64,000 nt of DNA from Trochalopteron elliotii (lineage: Eukaryota > Chordata > Aves > Passeriformes > Leiothrichidae), in NCBI GenBank assembly GCA_024734555.1, contig JANPWX010000162.1, forward strand, positions 282,472 through 346,471, written 5' to 3'. The position numbers and the translations under genes are program-made. The stretch's first letter is position 1. Each line of letters begins with the position of its first letter. The notes below the pieces were generated by a model. The model saw only the letters and a list, made by a program, of their open reading frames with translations, did no database searches and had not been told where the DNA came from. Below are positions 45,301 to 59,009 of this stretch, one piece after another.

Positions 45301-48300
45301 GGGATGCCCTGTGTCCCGGGGATGCTGATGCCAGCAATAGCAGCCACAGGGTGGGAAAAAAGCCCCCTCCGTCTGCAGAGCCCCCGGGACTCGGTGCTGC
45401 CTGCCCCTGGGATGGGGTTCGATGGAGTCCAACTTTCTTTCCCCTCCTTGGCCCAGGGCTGGAGCAGCGTTGCCCCCCATGCTCACCCCAAACCATCGCC
45501 CACTTCCTTTGTGGACACAGGGTCACAGCACGAGATGATCCCCATTTCTGTGGTGGGGGAAACTTCACCACCCTGAAAATCCTGTTGCCCTGGGCAGAAC
45601 AGTTTGGAAATGCGATGCCAGTGCAGCCGAGTCCTGCTGCCTCGCGTCTTGGCACAGTTTTAAATCACACACCAGGACAGCGGTGCCCCAAATCCCAGGA
45701 GAGCGGGGTGCCTGCATCCCCCACCTCCTGCCTTTCCCGGCCACCGTGTGCTGCCCATGGCCAAGGCAGAGGAGCCGTGGCATCCCGCTGGCAGCCACGC
45801 GTGCCAGGCACAGCCGGGACACCGCCGGCACTGCCGCAGCTGCCGGGGTGCACGGGCGCGGGGGTGCAGGGCCCCGGTGTGCCCCGGGAGGCAGATTAGG
45901 GTTGCTCAGGCAACGGGCACGGAGAAAGCCCGTCGGGATGGAGGCCGCTGGGTGCACAAGGGTGTTTGTTTTCTGTATTAAGCGCCTCAGCAAGGGGGGC
46001 ATCAGACAGCTAATCCCCCCTCAATGCCTTCCCCCGGAGAGCAACCGCCGTGGGGCCGGACCCTGCTCCCAGGAATGCTGATGTGCTGTGCCCTGCGCGG
46101 GCGGACGGGGCTGGGGTCCCCTCCGTGCCCTGAGCAAGGCAGAGCAGCCCCAGGGCTGCTCCAGGTCAGGGCTGAGCCCGGCTGAACCTCGGCACATGGT
46201 GACTGCTCAGGGGGATGGCTGCTGGCAGCAACTGCGCTGCCACCACCTCAGCACCACGACCACAGTGTTTTCTGGCAGTATCAGCTCTCCTGCCCACGCC
46301 CTTGTCCCACCTGCAGCACTCGGGCACAAGGCAGAGCATGGAGGGGCCTCCACTGGCACAGCAGCTCCCGCAGAAATGAACCAGCCTTGTTTAACCAGAG
46401 CTCTCACTGGCAAAGCATTTCCTCTGCTCAGAGACTCATTTGCCAGCACAGACATTCCTCTGTCCCACAGAGCAAACTATCGGCTGAAGCCTCACTCTGT
46501 GCTGGCCTCTGCCTCCTGTCATCACTCCTGTGCTGGCTCCTTCCTCCCCAGGCCTGTCCCTTCACCAGGATGGACCCTGGACCCTGGCCATGCCACCTTG
46601 GCTGTGCTGTGCCACTCTGGCTGCTCCTGGCTGTGTACAGGCTTCTTCCTGCTGCCCAGCAATGGTCATTTTTTGCTCTGGGGTCTTCTAACCCCTCACT
46701 GGGTTCTTTCTTTTCTTTTCTATCTTGTGGAGTTACAGCTGCTTCTGAGTACAGCCCCCTGATCCTCTGGTTTGGGTGCTGGTGCACCTGCTCACTGGCA
46801 GTGAACAAGGAACTGAAAAATATGTAAGACATGAATACACATTACCAAGCAACATCTGACCCATCCGTGTGTTATCAATATTCTTATGTGAAAGGCAAAA
46901 CCCAGGTCTGTACCAGCTGTTGGGAAAATTACTATGAAATTAGCTCTATTCAATCCCAAAAGGTATCCAGATGTGAGCTCACATCTCACAGCCCAAGGCT
47001 GCAGCAATCCCAGCTCCTCGTGCTGAGCAAGGAAAGAGAACAACATCCCAACTCACCCAGTGCCATAACTCTGAGTAAGTCATCCTACTTAAAATTTATT
47101 TATTTGAGCTAAACAACTGATACCTCTCAGCACTGTGCTGAGCCACTGCTGATGGCTCTCTCTTCCCAGTGGGAGAGGGAAGCCGGGCTTAGACTGGGAT
47201 TTAGTGGCTCTGCTGCCTGTATCTCCAGGCAGCTCTGCACCCACTGCTGTGCCAGGGCTCCACGGTGTCCCCAGCACTGTGCTGGCCCTGCCAGGGCCAC
47301 ACGTGAGCCAGTGAGAGCTCTGGGGCCACAACCGCCCTGGGCACTGCTGCACCTCAGGGTCCCAGGATCTCTGCCTCCCAAAATCCCCATCCCAGCCATC
47401 CAGCTGCTCCACACAGGAGGAACAAGAGAGAGGGAGGAGACACAATTCAATCTAGGGCTGAAAAATGCCTTAACTTAATTTTGGTGGGTCACGGACATAA
47501 TCGAATCAGCCCCGTGCACTGGAATATCATTTCCATGTTTCCACAAAGAGGGATAATTGTGCTCGGAAAACCAGCCCTTGGTGCTCAGTGGGAAAATGTG
47601 CCATGGGGGTGGGAGGGGGCCAGGAGCTGGGCTGGCAGTGCCGAGCAGAGCTGGGGTGTGGTGCTGTGCCCACTCAAGGTACTGACATGGGGTGCCAAGG
47701 GGCTGGGGGCATCACCCTGGCTGTGCCAGCAGTGACATGCAGGTGAGAGGTGGCCCTGCAGGAGGACACAGGGCAGGGAGCAGCGGTGTCGGCGCAGTGC
47801 AGGGTGAGCCACGGCTCCGTGTGCAGCATGGTGCCAGATCCCAGCCTTCGGGAACATTCAGTGATGGATTAAATGCAATCTGACTACCACTGTGGGAGGT
47901 TGGAGAGAATTACTTCATACAAATGCACTTCGGAAAGTATTTAGAGTCAAATTTTCAAAAGCCCCTGAACGATTTAAGAGCCAAAATCCCATTTTCCAAA
48001 GTCACTTAAATGAGCAAGAAAAGATCGGTTAAGAAAACACGCGAGCAGCCGGGGCCTGGGGGGACGGGCTGCGGTGGCCGCGGGTGCAGCACCACGCCAC
48101 GAGCAGCCACTGCAGCCCTTACCCTGGGAGACACGAGGATGCATCGGCCTCAGGAAACACCCCTGTGTTCCTTCCTGAGGGATCAGTCCGGGATGGGTCC
48201 CACTGGGCCAGATTGAAGGGAATATTCCCGCTGGGGTCAGGGACAGCGCCGGGCTCAGCACTGCCACCTCCGGCTCCCATCGCGGACCCCGCCGGGGCAG

Positions 48301-50660
48301 GAGGGGTCCCCGGCTGTAACGGGAGAAGGCAGGGCTGCAGCTGGGAACCGCAGGGCTCCTTCCCTTACCCCACAACCGCTGCAGCCTCCTAAAAGCATCT
48401 CCAGTTCCCCGCTCAGCATCCTAATGAACCGCAAGGGCAGCTGGGACCCTTTGAGGCAGCAACCATGGAGACTCAACCCCCCCAAAGAGCAAATCCCAAA
48501 GCAATTAGCTTTGCAAGGCTCGGCCGAGCTGGTGGAGGTTCCACATTCCTCGGTGGCTGTAAAGCTCTTTACTGGGATTGTTTTCCTGCGTGAGCCCTGC
48601 CCGGGGTACACATGGTGGCTCCGGCTCCCAGCACCTTTGGTGCATGCCATAAAAAAAAACACTCTCACGTTGCCTTTGCTCGGGCTGAATCGGAGCGAGT
48701 TTATACACTTCCCCCAATAGAAAGCAAAAAGGATCTGAGACAGAATTCTTGCTCCAGGATCCTTTACAATTCCTGGAGGACATTTTTGGAAAGGGAAGGG
48801 TTGTATTTACTTTGGCAGCTGACTCTGCTCCTATATACATATGCATGGAAAAACTGCACTCACCTACGGGTTTCCAGGGCTCCCTTGTCTGCAGAGCACC
48901 AGCCCAGGTGGTAGCTGGCGGCCCCCGGACCTCTGTTTGGAAATGGCACGTGGAATTGGAAGCTGAAGTTTAAATTTCTCCCCAGGGCAGCCCTGGAGGC
49001 TGCTGGCTCTTCCCGGGAGTGCTGGAGGGGATGCGGCAGCTCCTGAGCTCATCGCAGCTCAACGCAGCCAGAGGCAGGACCGTCCCTGTGATGCCCCCAT
49101 GTGCCCCCAGCCCCTCCCTCTCCGGGCATCTCTCCCCACCTGCACCTCCAGCCTTCCCGTGGCTGCTGTGATTAATTCACTGACAGTGGGGTTGGAATAA
49201 ATCCACTCGTTGGCACGTTGTAAATTCATCACGTGCTGGGGACGCACATTCCAACCCACCATAAACACCCCTGGCTATGAGCTAGTAAATCTGCCTCCAG
49301 AGCTGTGGATGAATGGAGTCTCTGGGTCCTGCAGGCTGCTCCAACCCGGGGCTGGGGTGACCCCACAGCACCCAGCTGTCTCTGAAAGGAGCTGGTTCAA
49401 GAAAGAGGATGTCAGGAGCAGGCTCGCCCAGGTGCTGTCACCTCCTAGTTTGTGTCCTTTCTCCCTGTGCCATTCCTGCACTGGTGGTGGGGTGAGTGAT
49501 CCCATGAGTACTGGGGACCCATCCCACGGGATGAGGGCACACTCCTGCAGCCTGTCTGGGAGCTGCCCAGAGCACACAGAGGAAGTTTGCTGTCCTGGTG
49601 CTCTGCTGAGCTGCTGAAACGTTTAGGCAGTAAACTAGTTGTAAAACAGGGGAAAAAAAACCCCAAAACATTTTATTATCCACCAAACAGCTGCTGCTTC
49701 ATTTTATGGGGGTCATTCTCTGAGGAGGTCAGGCTGGCAGAGCAGAGACATCAGCCCAGGTTTTGGCAGGCACCAAGCTCCTGGCACCCCCAGCTCAGCT
49801 CCTCCAGCCCCCACCCATCCCCCAGCACCAGGCTGGCACTGGGGCCACCGTGGGCACGGACAGGGAAGGGCAAGTGTGGATTTTTAGGGTTTTTATCAGC
49901 TACACTATTGTTGGGGCTGTCAGCAGGTCACCCTGGGGAAAAGGCGTGGGGAGCCCTGTTTGGTGGGTGCTGCATCCTGCAGCACTCTGAGATCCATGTG
50001 CAGGGCCAGACAGGGTGTGAGCAGCTCCAGAGGGGAGGGCAGGGAGCAGGCACCAGGGCTGGTTCCCATCGCCTTCCCCGGGAGAGGAAGCTGGGGCACA
50101 GTTCAGCATCCCTTTCCCAGAGGAAGCCAAGTGCTGGGGATGTGGCACTGCCACAGGATGCAGATGCCATCCTGGGGGGCTGGGGCTGCTGCAGCCACAG
50201 TCTTGCACGGAGCCTGTTCCTCCTGGAGAGCTGAAGGCAGGGCTGAGGGTCCCTGGGCACCAGCAGGGATGGTGTCCCCATGAAGGGATGAACATCACCA
50301 GGGACAGATAATCATGGGGACATGCCACATGCCCTGCTGCTCCCTTTTCTGATTCTCCATCCCTTGTGCCCCCTTTGCCCGTGCTGGTGGGAGCTGTGTG
50401 CTCCACATGGGCTCATTTTGGGGACCCTGGGATGAGGCTTGTGCCAGCACTGGGGAGGGGGCCTGTGCCTGCCCCAGTGCAGACCCAAGAGCTCCCAGCA
50501 GCTCCAGCCTCTATGAAATAATTTGTTATTTTAGTTGTAAAACAGTAAGTGGCCCCTTTCCAGGAAGAGAAAGGGAAAAGCCAAACGGCCCCACTCCTGC
50601 TAATGACTGAACCAGTCAGTCAACATGGGCAGGACTGGCATGGGAGCAGCACCCACCTGC

Positions 50661-50733
50661 CCTGTGCCCTCTCTGACACCCCTGTGCCCTCTCTGACACC
50701 CCTGTGCCCCCTCTGACACCCCTGTGCCCTCTC
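50661..50733 (+). repeat. 20-bp tandem repeat, about 3.7 copies
   Basis: Unit CCTGTGCCCTCTCTGACACC, copies nearly identical (one T-to-C change), so recently expanded. Confidence 0.95.
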
Positions 50734-53700
50734 CATTGCTCTGGAGGGGCATAAAGGCTGAATTAATGGTTAATTTCCAGGGCTACCACCTCTCAGAGGA
50801 GCTGCTGTTGAGGACCACACTGCCACAGTGCTGCAGTGCCACGGGCTGCAGGGACACAGCCTGCCTCACCATGGTTTTCATCACAGGCTGCAGGGGATCC
50901 TCTGTTTCAGAGGTGACAGTGGAGCTCCAGTACAGCACCAGTGCCCCACCCATTCCCCAGCCATGGCTGTCACCAGGATGTTCCCAGGCACAGCAGTGAG
51001 GGGACAGCAGCACAACATAAGCCAACCACAGCTGTCACAATCTCAAACCCTTTATGCCCCACGTTGGGTGCTGGGAGAAGTTTCCCCATCTGAGCCTCAA
51101 AGGGGATGGGAAGCCCCAGGAGGGAGGTGGGGATGGATGGGACCATGTTGTTCCCTAGGCTTGGTGTGGGTGTCATTTTCTTCTTGGCATCTCCCCTGCC
51201 CCCATTACCTGGAATGCCCCATCCTGTCACTGTGAGCAGGAGCCCTGGGGTGCAGCAGGGTCTCAGCAAGGCCCTGCTCAGGGGATTTGACCCCCCAGCA
51301 GAAGCAGTGCCTGCTCTGAGTGCTGGGTACAGACAAAGAACCCAACACCGTTTCCTCAGGGTCATTCCCAGGGATCTCGCAGTGGTGCTGGGGCAGCCCA
51401 GGCATCACTCCCAGACTCTGGCAACTCTGTGAGGAGAGCTCCAGGGCTGTGCAGGCAACACCCCTCCCGCTGTCAGGTTATAGACTCGAGTCCTCAAAAA
51501 TGCAAAAAATGCACGGGGAATCAAGGTTGGCCTGACGAGTTTTGATCTTTCCGCAATTGCTGCAGAATTGCTGTAAGTGCATCCAGATGGCTCAGACCAC
51601 ACAGACACAGCCACCGTCACCTTCAGCCACCCCATCCCACCCTGCCTGCCCTGCATTAGGGTCATCAGGGTCAGCCTAATGTCATTAGGGTCAGCCCTAA
51701 GGGGTGGCAGTGAGGTGATCTGTCCCTTGGGGCTGGTGGCTTGTCTTGTGGCTCCCAGGGCAGCAGGGCTATTGCCCCAGCTTGTACCTGGGGTGAGGGA
51801 TGTGACCTCCCCTTGTTTTGCTAAATGTAACAGAGACCTGAGCACCCTGCAGCCAAACTTCAGAGCAGCTGCTGAGAGGTGATGCTGAACAGTGTCTCAA
51901 AACCTCTGGCATTGTCCCCTCAGCTCCAGAGCAATCCCTGCATGGCCCTGATGGGCTCCTCAGTGTGTCAGGTCTCTGCCTGGCTCTGTGACTTTGCTAT
52001 TATAATGAGCATTGCTGTTGACAAAACTTCCAAGAGGAGGGAAGATGGTCATGGTTGTTTACAGCAGGTGTTGTGCCTCCAGGAAGCTGAGGTAGGGCAG
52101 ACCTGGGCTTATTTTGATGCTTTTACTGCATCTCAGAGCTGAGGAGAGAGGGATGGAGGTATGGAAGGATGGAAGGATAGATGAAGGCTGGCAGACATCC
52201 TGGCCTCGAGTTTTCACCAGAGATGCCTGATCCCAGCTCGGTTCTGGCCATCTGTTCTGGCCCCATTGAGAGCACTGCTGCCCATCCTCCTCTTCCTGCT
52301 CCCGAAGATCTGATGAGCAGGTGATGCTAAATCAGACAAAGGCTCATTTTGACCCACCAATCACATTACTCGTGCTCAGAGCCACAGTAGGAACAGGGCT
52401 GGTGAGACAGTGCAGGTGCTTGGACTCGGCCAGGGGTGCTGGAGTGGGCAGAGGGGAGCAGGCAGGGCTGGGGGTCCCTCCTGCCCATGTGGAGGTCTCC
52501 AAAGCACCCTGGTGCTACCAGTGCTGATTCCTGGTCTCATTCCTTGCAGGAGTGGGGAGTGTGTTTACCCAAAGCTTGCTCCTTAGGGAACAAACCTGCG
52601 GTGGCTTTTGTCAAAAAGCAAGAGCATTTCTAGGGAGTTCAGAATTTCCTTTCCTGAAAGCCAGATCCCAGGAAGGAAAACGTGTTTTGACCAAAAACTG
52701 ATGCCCAGTTCTGTGTGGTTTAGCTCAGAACAGAAGATACAGTGTTGACAGTGAGAGTGCCTTGCCCAGCTCTGGTCCTCCCCACCAAGGACACCAGGTC
52801 CCCCCGTGCAGGGGACAAGGGGCTGTCCCCAGCTGGAATCACCCCAATGCCAGCCCAGCTGCTGGCGTGGAGCTCATGTGGTACCTGGTGGGGATGCTGC
52901 CAGCATCCAGAATGCTCCTCTCCCATCACCTCCCATCACCTGGAGCAAAGTCTTGGTCCCATCCCTGCTGGCCTCCTTGCCCCCAGTCTCAGCTGAGCAC
53001 CCACAGGCCGGTGGCCGTGCTCCCCCTCCCCTGCACTGCCCACCAAACCGAGGAAGTCGCAACCGCAGAGCTCTTGAAAGCATTTTTTTGGTGGAGACCA
53101 CCGGTACTGAGAGATTAAAATTGCTGTTGTTTCTTCCATTACTCAGCTTTCCTGAATTATGGGGTGTAATACTCAGGGAGTGGGAATAATTAGGGGAGAA
53201 CAATGGCAGGCTTGAAGGCTTAACTATGCCTGTGTGGTACTGCTGGCCAGGCCAGCCTGCTGTCACATTTCTCTAGGCCTCCATTTTCCACAGCCCGTGC
53301 CAAGCCCTTTCCACTACGGTACCCGCTCTGGCTTCCTCATTCCTGGGGCTCTGCTCCCCAAAATGTCCCGGTTAATGCTCAGTTCCCCAGCTCCTGGCCA
53401 GCCAGCACCCACAGCATGGTACTCTGTGCCCTGCCCAGCCGGGATGTGGGAGCCTGGGGGATGCAGGAGTGTGAGACACAGGGATGCTGAACCCTGGAGT
53501 AAAGGGATGTGGGAGTGAGGGAGGCTGGGGGGGATGCAGGAGGCCAGGGCAGCCCCATTTGCCTTTCTGTCCCCTCCAGGCTCCTCAGCACGAGGCAAGC
53601 AGAGGTCCCACCAGGTCATTCCAGCGTTCCATGCTCGAGGAAGCCGCTGGATTTCTCCCCTTGGCAGGGAACACCCTCCAGCTCCTCAGTGGCATCTTGC

Positions 53701-54869
53701 TCAAGAGCCTTTCCCAGCAATGGCCCGGCGCTGCGGGGCCTGGGGAGCAGTGACAGCCCTGGCCCAGAGCTTGGGCAAGAGGCCACGACGCTGGTCCCAG
53801 CCCCGGGCAGTCGCTGGCTCCAGCCGGGGCACGCGGGCAGCTGTGGGGGGCTCTGTGCCTGCCATGGGACAGGGACAAGGAGCCACAGCCCAGGGCAGAG
53901 CCAGCCCAGTGCCTGGCAACTTCTCCCTGAGCTCTTGGATGTCAGCGCTAGCAGTAATTAAAATAAAATCAATATTTTTTTGCTGTAAAAAAAGAGACAT
54001 TGTTCTGGTGAGCACTTTCCCCGAGTCAGCTCCTGTGTCTGTGTGACGGGCAGGGAGAAGCCAACAGGATCCTGGGGCTGCAAGGAACATCTGGGGCTTT
54101 GCTTCATTCAGGGAGGAGATTGGTTTTAAATTTTCAAATTGTTTTCTCGTTTCTCTATTAACTGAACTCTTTGGAAGTCTTGACTGCAGCCATCCCTGGC
54201 CATCCAGGCATCTGGTTCAGTCCTGCTTGTGGTGAGCCACTTGCCATGGCAGGAATAGGATGGGGTTGGGGATGGGATCCGACCTGAGGGACAGGATGGG
54301 ATCAGGGACAGTCTGGCTCATTAGGTCTCCACTTTAATTAATGTTTTCTGGGCAGGTGGCTCCCCTTGAGTTTATCAGAAACCCACTCTGCTCCCAGAAT
54401 TCCTGGTCTCTCAAGAGCTCCTGTTTTCTTTCACAAACAGCCTCAAGATTTTATTTTTGTGCTGAAAAACAGCCTGAGTGGAATAATATTTTAGTTATTG
54501 GACACTTCTGGGAAAATTCCCTTAGTTACCAATTGGGATTGCGGCTAGGATGGGAATTCACTGATGCCTGAAGTCAGTCATCTCACAGTGACAGTGGTCC
54601 TGAGTGACACCCTTTGAGCTCTCCTGGGCTGCAGCAGCTGAGCCAGGATCTCCCTCAGAGCAGAATTCCTCTTGGAGCTCATCCTGTCTGTGATACCCAA
54701 AGGACCAATGATGATGATGATGGAGCCTGGGCTGATACCCCCCACCCCACGGGGCTCTGCCCTTCATCACTGAGAAGATGCATCAATGTGAGTATTTTGC
54801 TGAACTTGAGGGGAATTTCTCACAGGACTGTTCCTTTGTGCAGCCTCTTTAATTCCATGTGTGTGCATG

Positions 54870-55260
54870 TTATGGATGTTGCTACTTTCAATTTATAATT
54901 CAATTAGAGTGATGATTATAGAAAACCCCGTTTGAGTAATTTTGTATGAGTTAAATTATTCAATTGATCAGGTGCTGCTATTGCTGTGTTAATGAGGTAT
55001 TGTTATGATTAAGAGTTGGTAAATCCTTTAGATTTAATCCACTGATCCAATCTGAAGCTAAATTTAGTAAGGGGATCCTCTCTGTGCCTGGTGACTCAGC
55101 TTGGGAGTGTCCCTTACCCCCTTGCCTTCCTGACTTTTTCCTCCCTACCTTTTTCTCTCCCCATTTCCACCTAAACCATTGTAGACTGTTTTTAATCCTA
55201 TTTTTCTTGGTGTGATTTATTTACACCATAAGAAGTAGGGTGACAAAATTATATCAAACC
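54870..55260. other. Long AT-rich block of unknown origin
   Basis: About 390 bp in two parts: AT-rich at 54870-55075 (TCAATTTATAATTCAATTAG, TTTAGATTTAATCCACTGAT), then a pyrimidine-rich part to about 55190. It stands out from the GC-rich flanks. Its organisation could fit an old LTR or a conserved element; no terminal repeats or coding sequence could be defined. Confidence 0.3.
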
Positions 55261-58200
55261 TGCTTTTGCCAGCGATTCACCCCCAAACCCCTCATTCACC
55301 ACAGGCTCAGGGAAAGAGCAACCATTCCAGAGACTCCCTCTACTCCTAAGCCACAATTAAAACTATTTTAAAAGAAAACAAACATTCCTCCTCGAAATTC
55401 CTGCCTGTTTCTGGCTCTCGTTTTGGGCCAAGGCTGCTCAGCACCAGCAGCTTCCCGAGCAGCCTCTGGGCAAACCCAGCATGCTGGGCTCTCTCGGAGT
55501 CCTGGCTGCAGCTGGGAAAATGGAAATTTTCCTGTGGAAATCCAGGAAGGCTGGAGCAACACTGCCCTGCTGCCCTAGGGTCCAGTGAGCTCATGGCTTT
55601 GGTGTTTATGGTGCAAAGCCAGTGCTGTTCCCATCCCACGGGCACTCCAGCACAGTTTTGGGTGGATCCCGGCCCCACAGGACACTGTCCCCGTGCCACA
55701 TCCTGCACCACCGACAGCCGAGAGCAGCTTCCAGAGGGGAATGGAGGTGCTGCTGGTGGGACAGTGGCGCTGTGGTTTGAATTATTGGGGTTTGGGGGTG
55801 TGGGGTGGAATGAGGTACGGCGGACTGGGCTGTCCCATGCAGGGAGAGCACCGGCGTGCTCCCTGGGTCATGGCATGGGGCTGGGAATGGTGGCGTGGCC
55901 GATGTCACCCTCCTTCCCTGCGGCTGGATCAGCCCTTCCCATCGCAGCTGGCGGAATTGTTCCACACAGAGGAACAAAGCACCACGGAGACCCGGGAGAC
56001 AGACCTGACCAGGGGCAGGGGGACACTGAGGTGAGTCCTGTCCCCGCCGCAGCCACTCGTCACCCTTACACGTGCTTCTGGTGGCCTGTCTGTGCTGGAG
56101 CAAGGACGATTCTCCCTGCCTTTCCCTTCGCCCAGGACTCAGCAGCCGCCCCCGGCGCAGCGCTGGCTTTCACAGGGCTGGATCCGCTCCGCAGCCGGGC
56201 AGAGCGTGGGAGGAGGGTGCCGATCCCGCTTAGGAAACACAAAACAATAAAAGAGGAACAATGGAGCTTCCTTCCCGTCACCCCAAATACCAAACGCCAC
56301 CAGAATGTGGCTCAGCTCCGAGCAGCGCTGCCGGGGCTGCTCCTGTGTCCTCTGACCCGAGGGAGGAACTGCAGACACCTCCTCCTCTTCCTCGCCCTGG
56401 CAAGGGATGCTGTGGGAGGGCGGGTGCCAAGAGGCATCGCCAAAGGGCTGCCCTGACCCGGCGCTGCTGCCAGAGGCATTCCCAGCTTTGGAAACTGCGT
56501 TTGGGCCAGGGCAGGGGGGCGCAGCTTGGCCGTGCCTTGCGAGAGGATTTTGTCAGCTGCCTGGGCTTCCAGGCTAGCCAAACACGTGTAGCAGCCAGCC
56601 CAGGGACCCAGGAAGAGTTAGAAAAACATCCAGGTAGCCAAATTAGTCAGATCATTATCAGCCAGAGAACGTGTTCTCATGGATCTGGTGCCCGTGTGGT
56701 GCCAAGCATGGGGAGATGCTCGGCCACGGATGGGCATCTGGGGGGAGCTGGATCCACACCTGAGTGGTACCCACACCTGAGTATCCTCCAGCTGGATGTG
56801 GCAGGTGCTTAGGGACATGGAGGTAGAACCCCCTAAGGGGTTGGTACCTGCCTGTCCCTGCTGACTCCACTGGTGGTACCCACTTGTCCCTTGTGGCCAC
56901 CAGCACCATGCCAGCCCTGCCAACAAGCCCCGTCCCCAGTGCACAAGCCCTTGTGGGTGTAAGATCCTTTGCAAGGCCTCAGTGAGTGCCCGGCACCCTG
57001 GCCAAGCACATCTGGCTGAAAGCTGTGGGAGCTGCCCCAGCAATGAGGACACCAGCCCGGAAACTCTTCTTTCCCAGAGAGATTCTCTTGTCCCATCCAG
57101 GATCCTCTCCTGGCACCATCGCTGCCCCTTCAGCAAGTGCTGGATTGTGGGGTCTGGACAGTGCCCAGGGATGTCACCCACCCTATTTTAGGTGACAGGA
57201 GCAGGGCTGGGAGCTCTGCTTCCCACTGGAAGAAGGGACCACCTGGCTCGTGGCTGGGGCTCGCCACCAGCCAGGAGAAGCAGCCAGGTTGTCCAGGTTT
57301 TCCAACACTGGCCAGGTTGTTGACATGAACTGATTTAAACCCTCACCCTGGACCCTGTGAGTCACACACTGACCTTCAGCTCCTGCCAGTGTGCTCCATC
57401 AGCCAATGTCCCACTTTCCTGCAGGAGAGGGACAAGGGCTGGAAAGCTCCTTCCACCTCCACGGGCACTCCACCAACCTCTTGCATCCTGCTGCTGGGAT
57501 GTGCTGAGGTGGGAGCCTGGGATGTGGCTGGGACACAGTGCTGTGGCTGATGCCATCACGGGGTGCTCAGGCTGGTGAGGGCACACGGGGCTGGATGGGG
57601 GGCTCACCCCAGGCACTGGGGTCCCACAGTGTCACTCTCCAGCACTGCTCCCTCCCCATGTCCCCTGTCCCCCCCTTGACTTGTTGCTATTGTCATCTTC
57701 AATATCACACAGGGATGTGAGAGGCTGGAAGTGGCCTCTTTTCCTGCCAGGTTAAATCGTTCTCTAGGAATGTCTATTATTCCCACAAGTCAACTTTCCC
57801 CTCTGTGGTATGTGTCAGGGGTCAGGGCTGGCACCACATGAAAGCAACGGGTATTCAATAACCCAGAGCCAGGGAAAGGCTTCAGTCCAAGCCCAGCCAC
57901 GTTGGGGTTTATTGATGCAGATGCCTTTCCCCATTTGTTTCCTATAAACAGCACATGGTAATATTTAGTAGGTTTCAAACAGAGCTTTTTGCATATTCTC
58001 CCTTGTCTGCAGCGAGCTGCTCAGTAGTAGACAGTTTTAATTTACTTAATGCAATTTCTGCTTTTTGTTCTTCCAGAAGGTCTGGGCTGGTTTTGACCCT
58101 GTCGTCCCAGCAAATTACTGTAATTCCCAAGGGGCTGGGAGCAGGAGTCCAGGATCCACTCTCTGCAGGGGTGAGGACAAAGGACCTCACTCCCCCCAGA

Positions 58201-58844
58201 CCCTCTGGGACACAGCCTCAGGAGCACATTGGGGCTGTTTGGGGCTGCCCTGGCTGGCTCCTGCTCCTGGCCAGGCTGGCAGCACGTGGTGCTCGCCAGC
58301 TCCAGAGAAAAAAAAAACCCACTTTATTGCAAAAGCTGTCACTTCCCCATCCTCAGGGCACAGTCCTGGGCAGTCAGTGCTGGGGATGGAGCGTGACTGC
58401 AGGGTGACCCCAGAGCAGGGAATGCCCGCGAGCATGGAGCAGAGATCCCACCAGAGCAGGGCTCCTGGGGAGAACTTACACAAGAAAGGGAAGCATCAAC
58501 TGCTCCTGGAGAGCAGCCCTTACTGTGCCTTGTCTCCTGGCAGCAGCACTACATGGCTGAAGCCAGCCATGGAGCAGCACCGAGCTGGCAGCAGAGGAGG
58601 CTCAGATGCCCCTCCAGGTGATTTTTTGCCACTGTAAATGCCCACAGGGAGTCCTGGCTCTGCAGCAGCTGCCTCAGGCTGGTGGCAGAGTCCCAGCCAC
58701 TGAGCACACAGTGGATTCAGACCTCAAGTCAGCCTCACCGAGTGTCTCTCCACAGTCCCTCCGTGTGTGGAATACTGGGCAGGTTCCTCCAGGCAGCAGC
58801 TTCCAGGCCCGCTGGCAGCCAGGAATTCTTGGTGCAGTGCTGCC

Positions 58845-58934
58845 GTCACCCTGCCAGCCTTGGGCACCCTGTCACCACTGTCACCCTGCCAGCCCTGGGC
58901 ACCCTGTCACCACTGTCACCCTGCCAGCCTCAGG
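58845..58934 (+). repeat. 35-bp tandem repeat, about 2.6 copies
   Basis: Unit starting GTCACCCTGCCAGCCTTGGG, copies beginning at 58845, 58880 and 58915. Confidence 0.95.
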
Positions 58935-59009
58935 CAGGGGTTGAGCCCCTGCTGCCACTCCCCAGCAGCACCCACCACCAGAACACAGGCAAGAGGAGAC
59001 CAAAGAATT

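Larger units (their letters stand above)
45301..58990. other. Intergenic DNA between COL8A2 and TRAPPC3
   Basis: About 13.7 kb without a recognised gene. Open frames up to about 290 codons exist but are GC-driven and show no family motif or splice structure. Contents noted: a 20-bp minisatellite at 50661-50733, an AT-rich block at 54870-55260, minus-strand AATAAA hexamers at 57908-57913 and 58322-58327 with no gene attached, and a 35-bp tandem repeat at 58845-58934. An AT-rich patch also lies at 47860-48010. Confidence 0.55.

Noticed and set aside
44426..45655. 409-codon minus-strand open frame
   Set aside because: 120 of its codons are N, the rest is CpG-island sequence of low complexity with no family motif.
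55593..56456. 287-codon plus-strand open frame with a donor-like GTGAGT at 56032
   Set aside because: No acceptor, partner exon or protein family could be recognised; composition is that of the surrounding intergenic DNA.
57908..58327. Minus-strand AATAAA hexamers at 57908 and 58322 as TRAPPC3 poly(A) sites
   Set aside because: They are more than 2 kb from the stop with a nearer candidate at 59024. They cannot be excluded but have no support.
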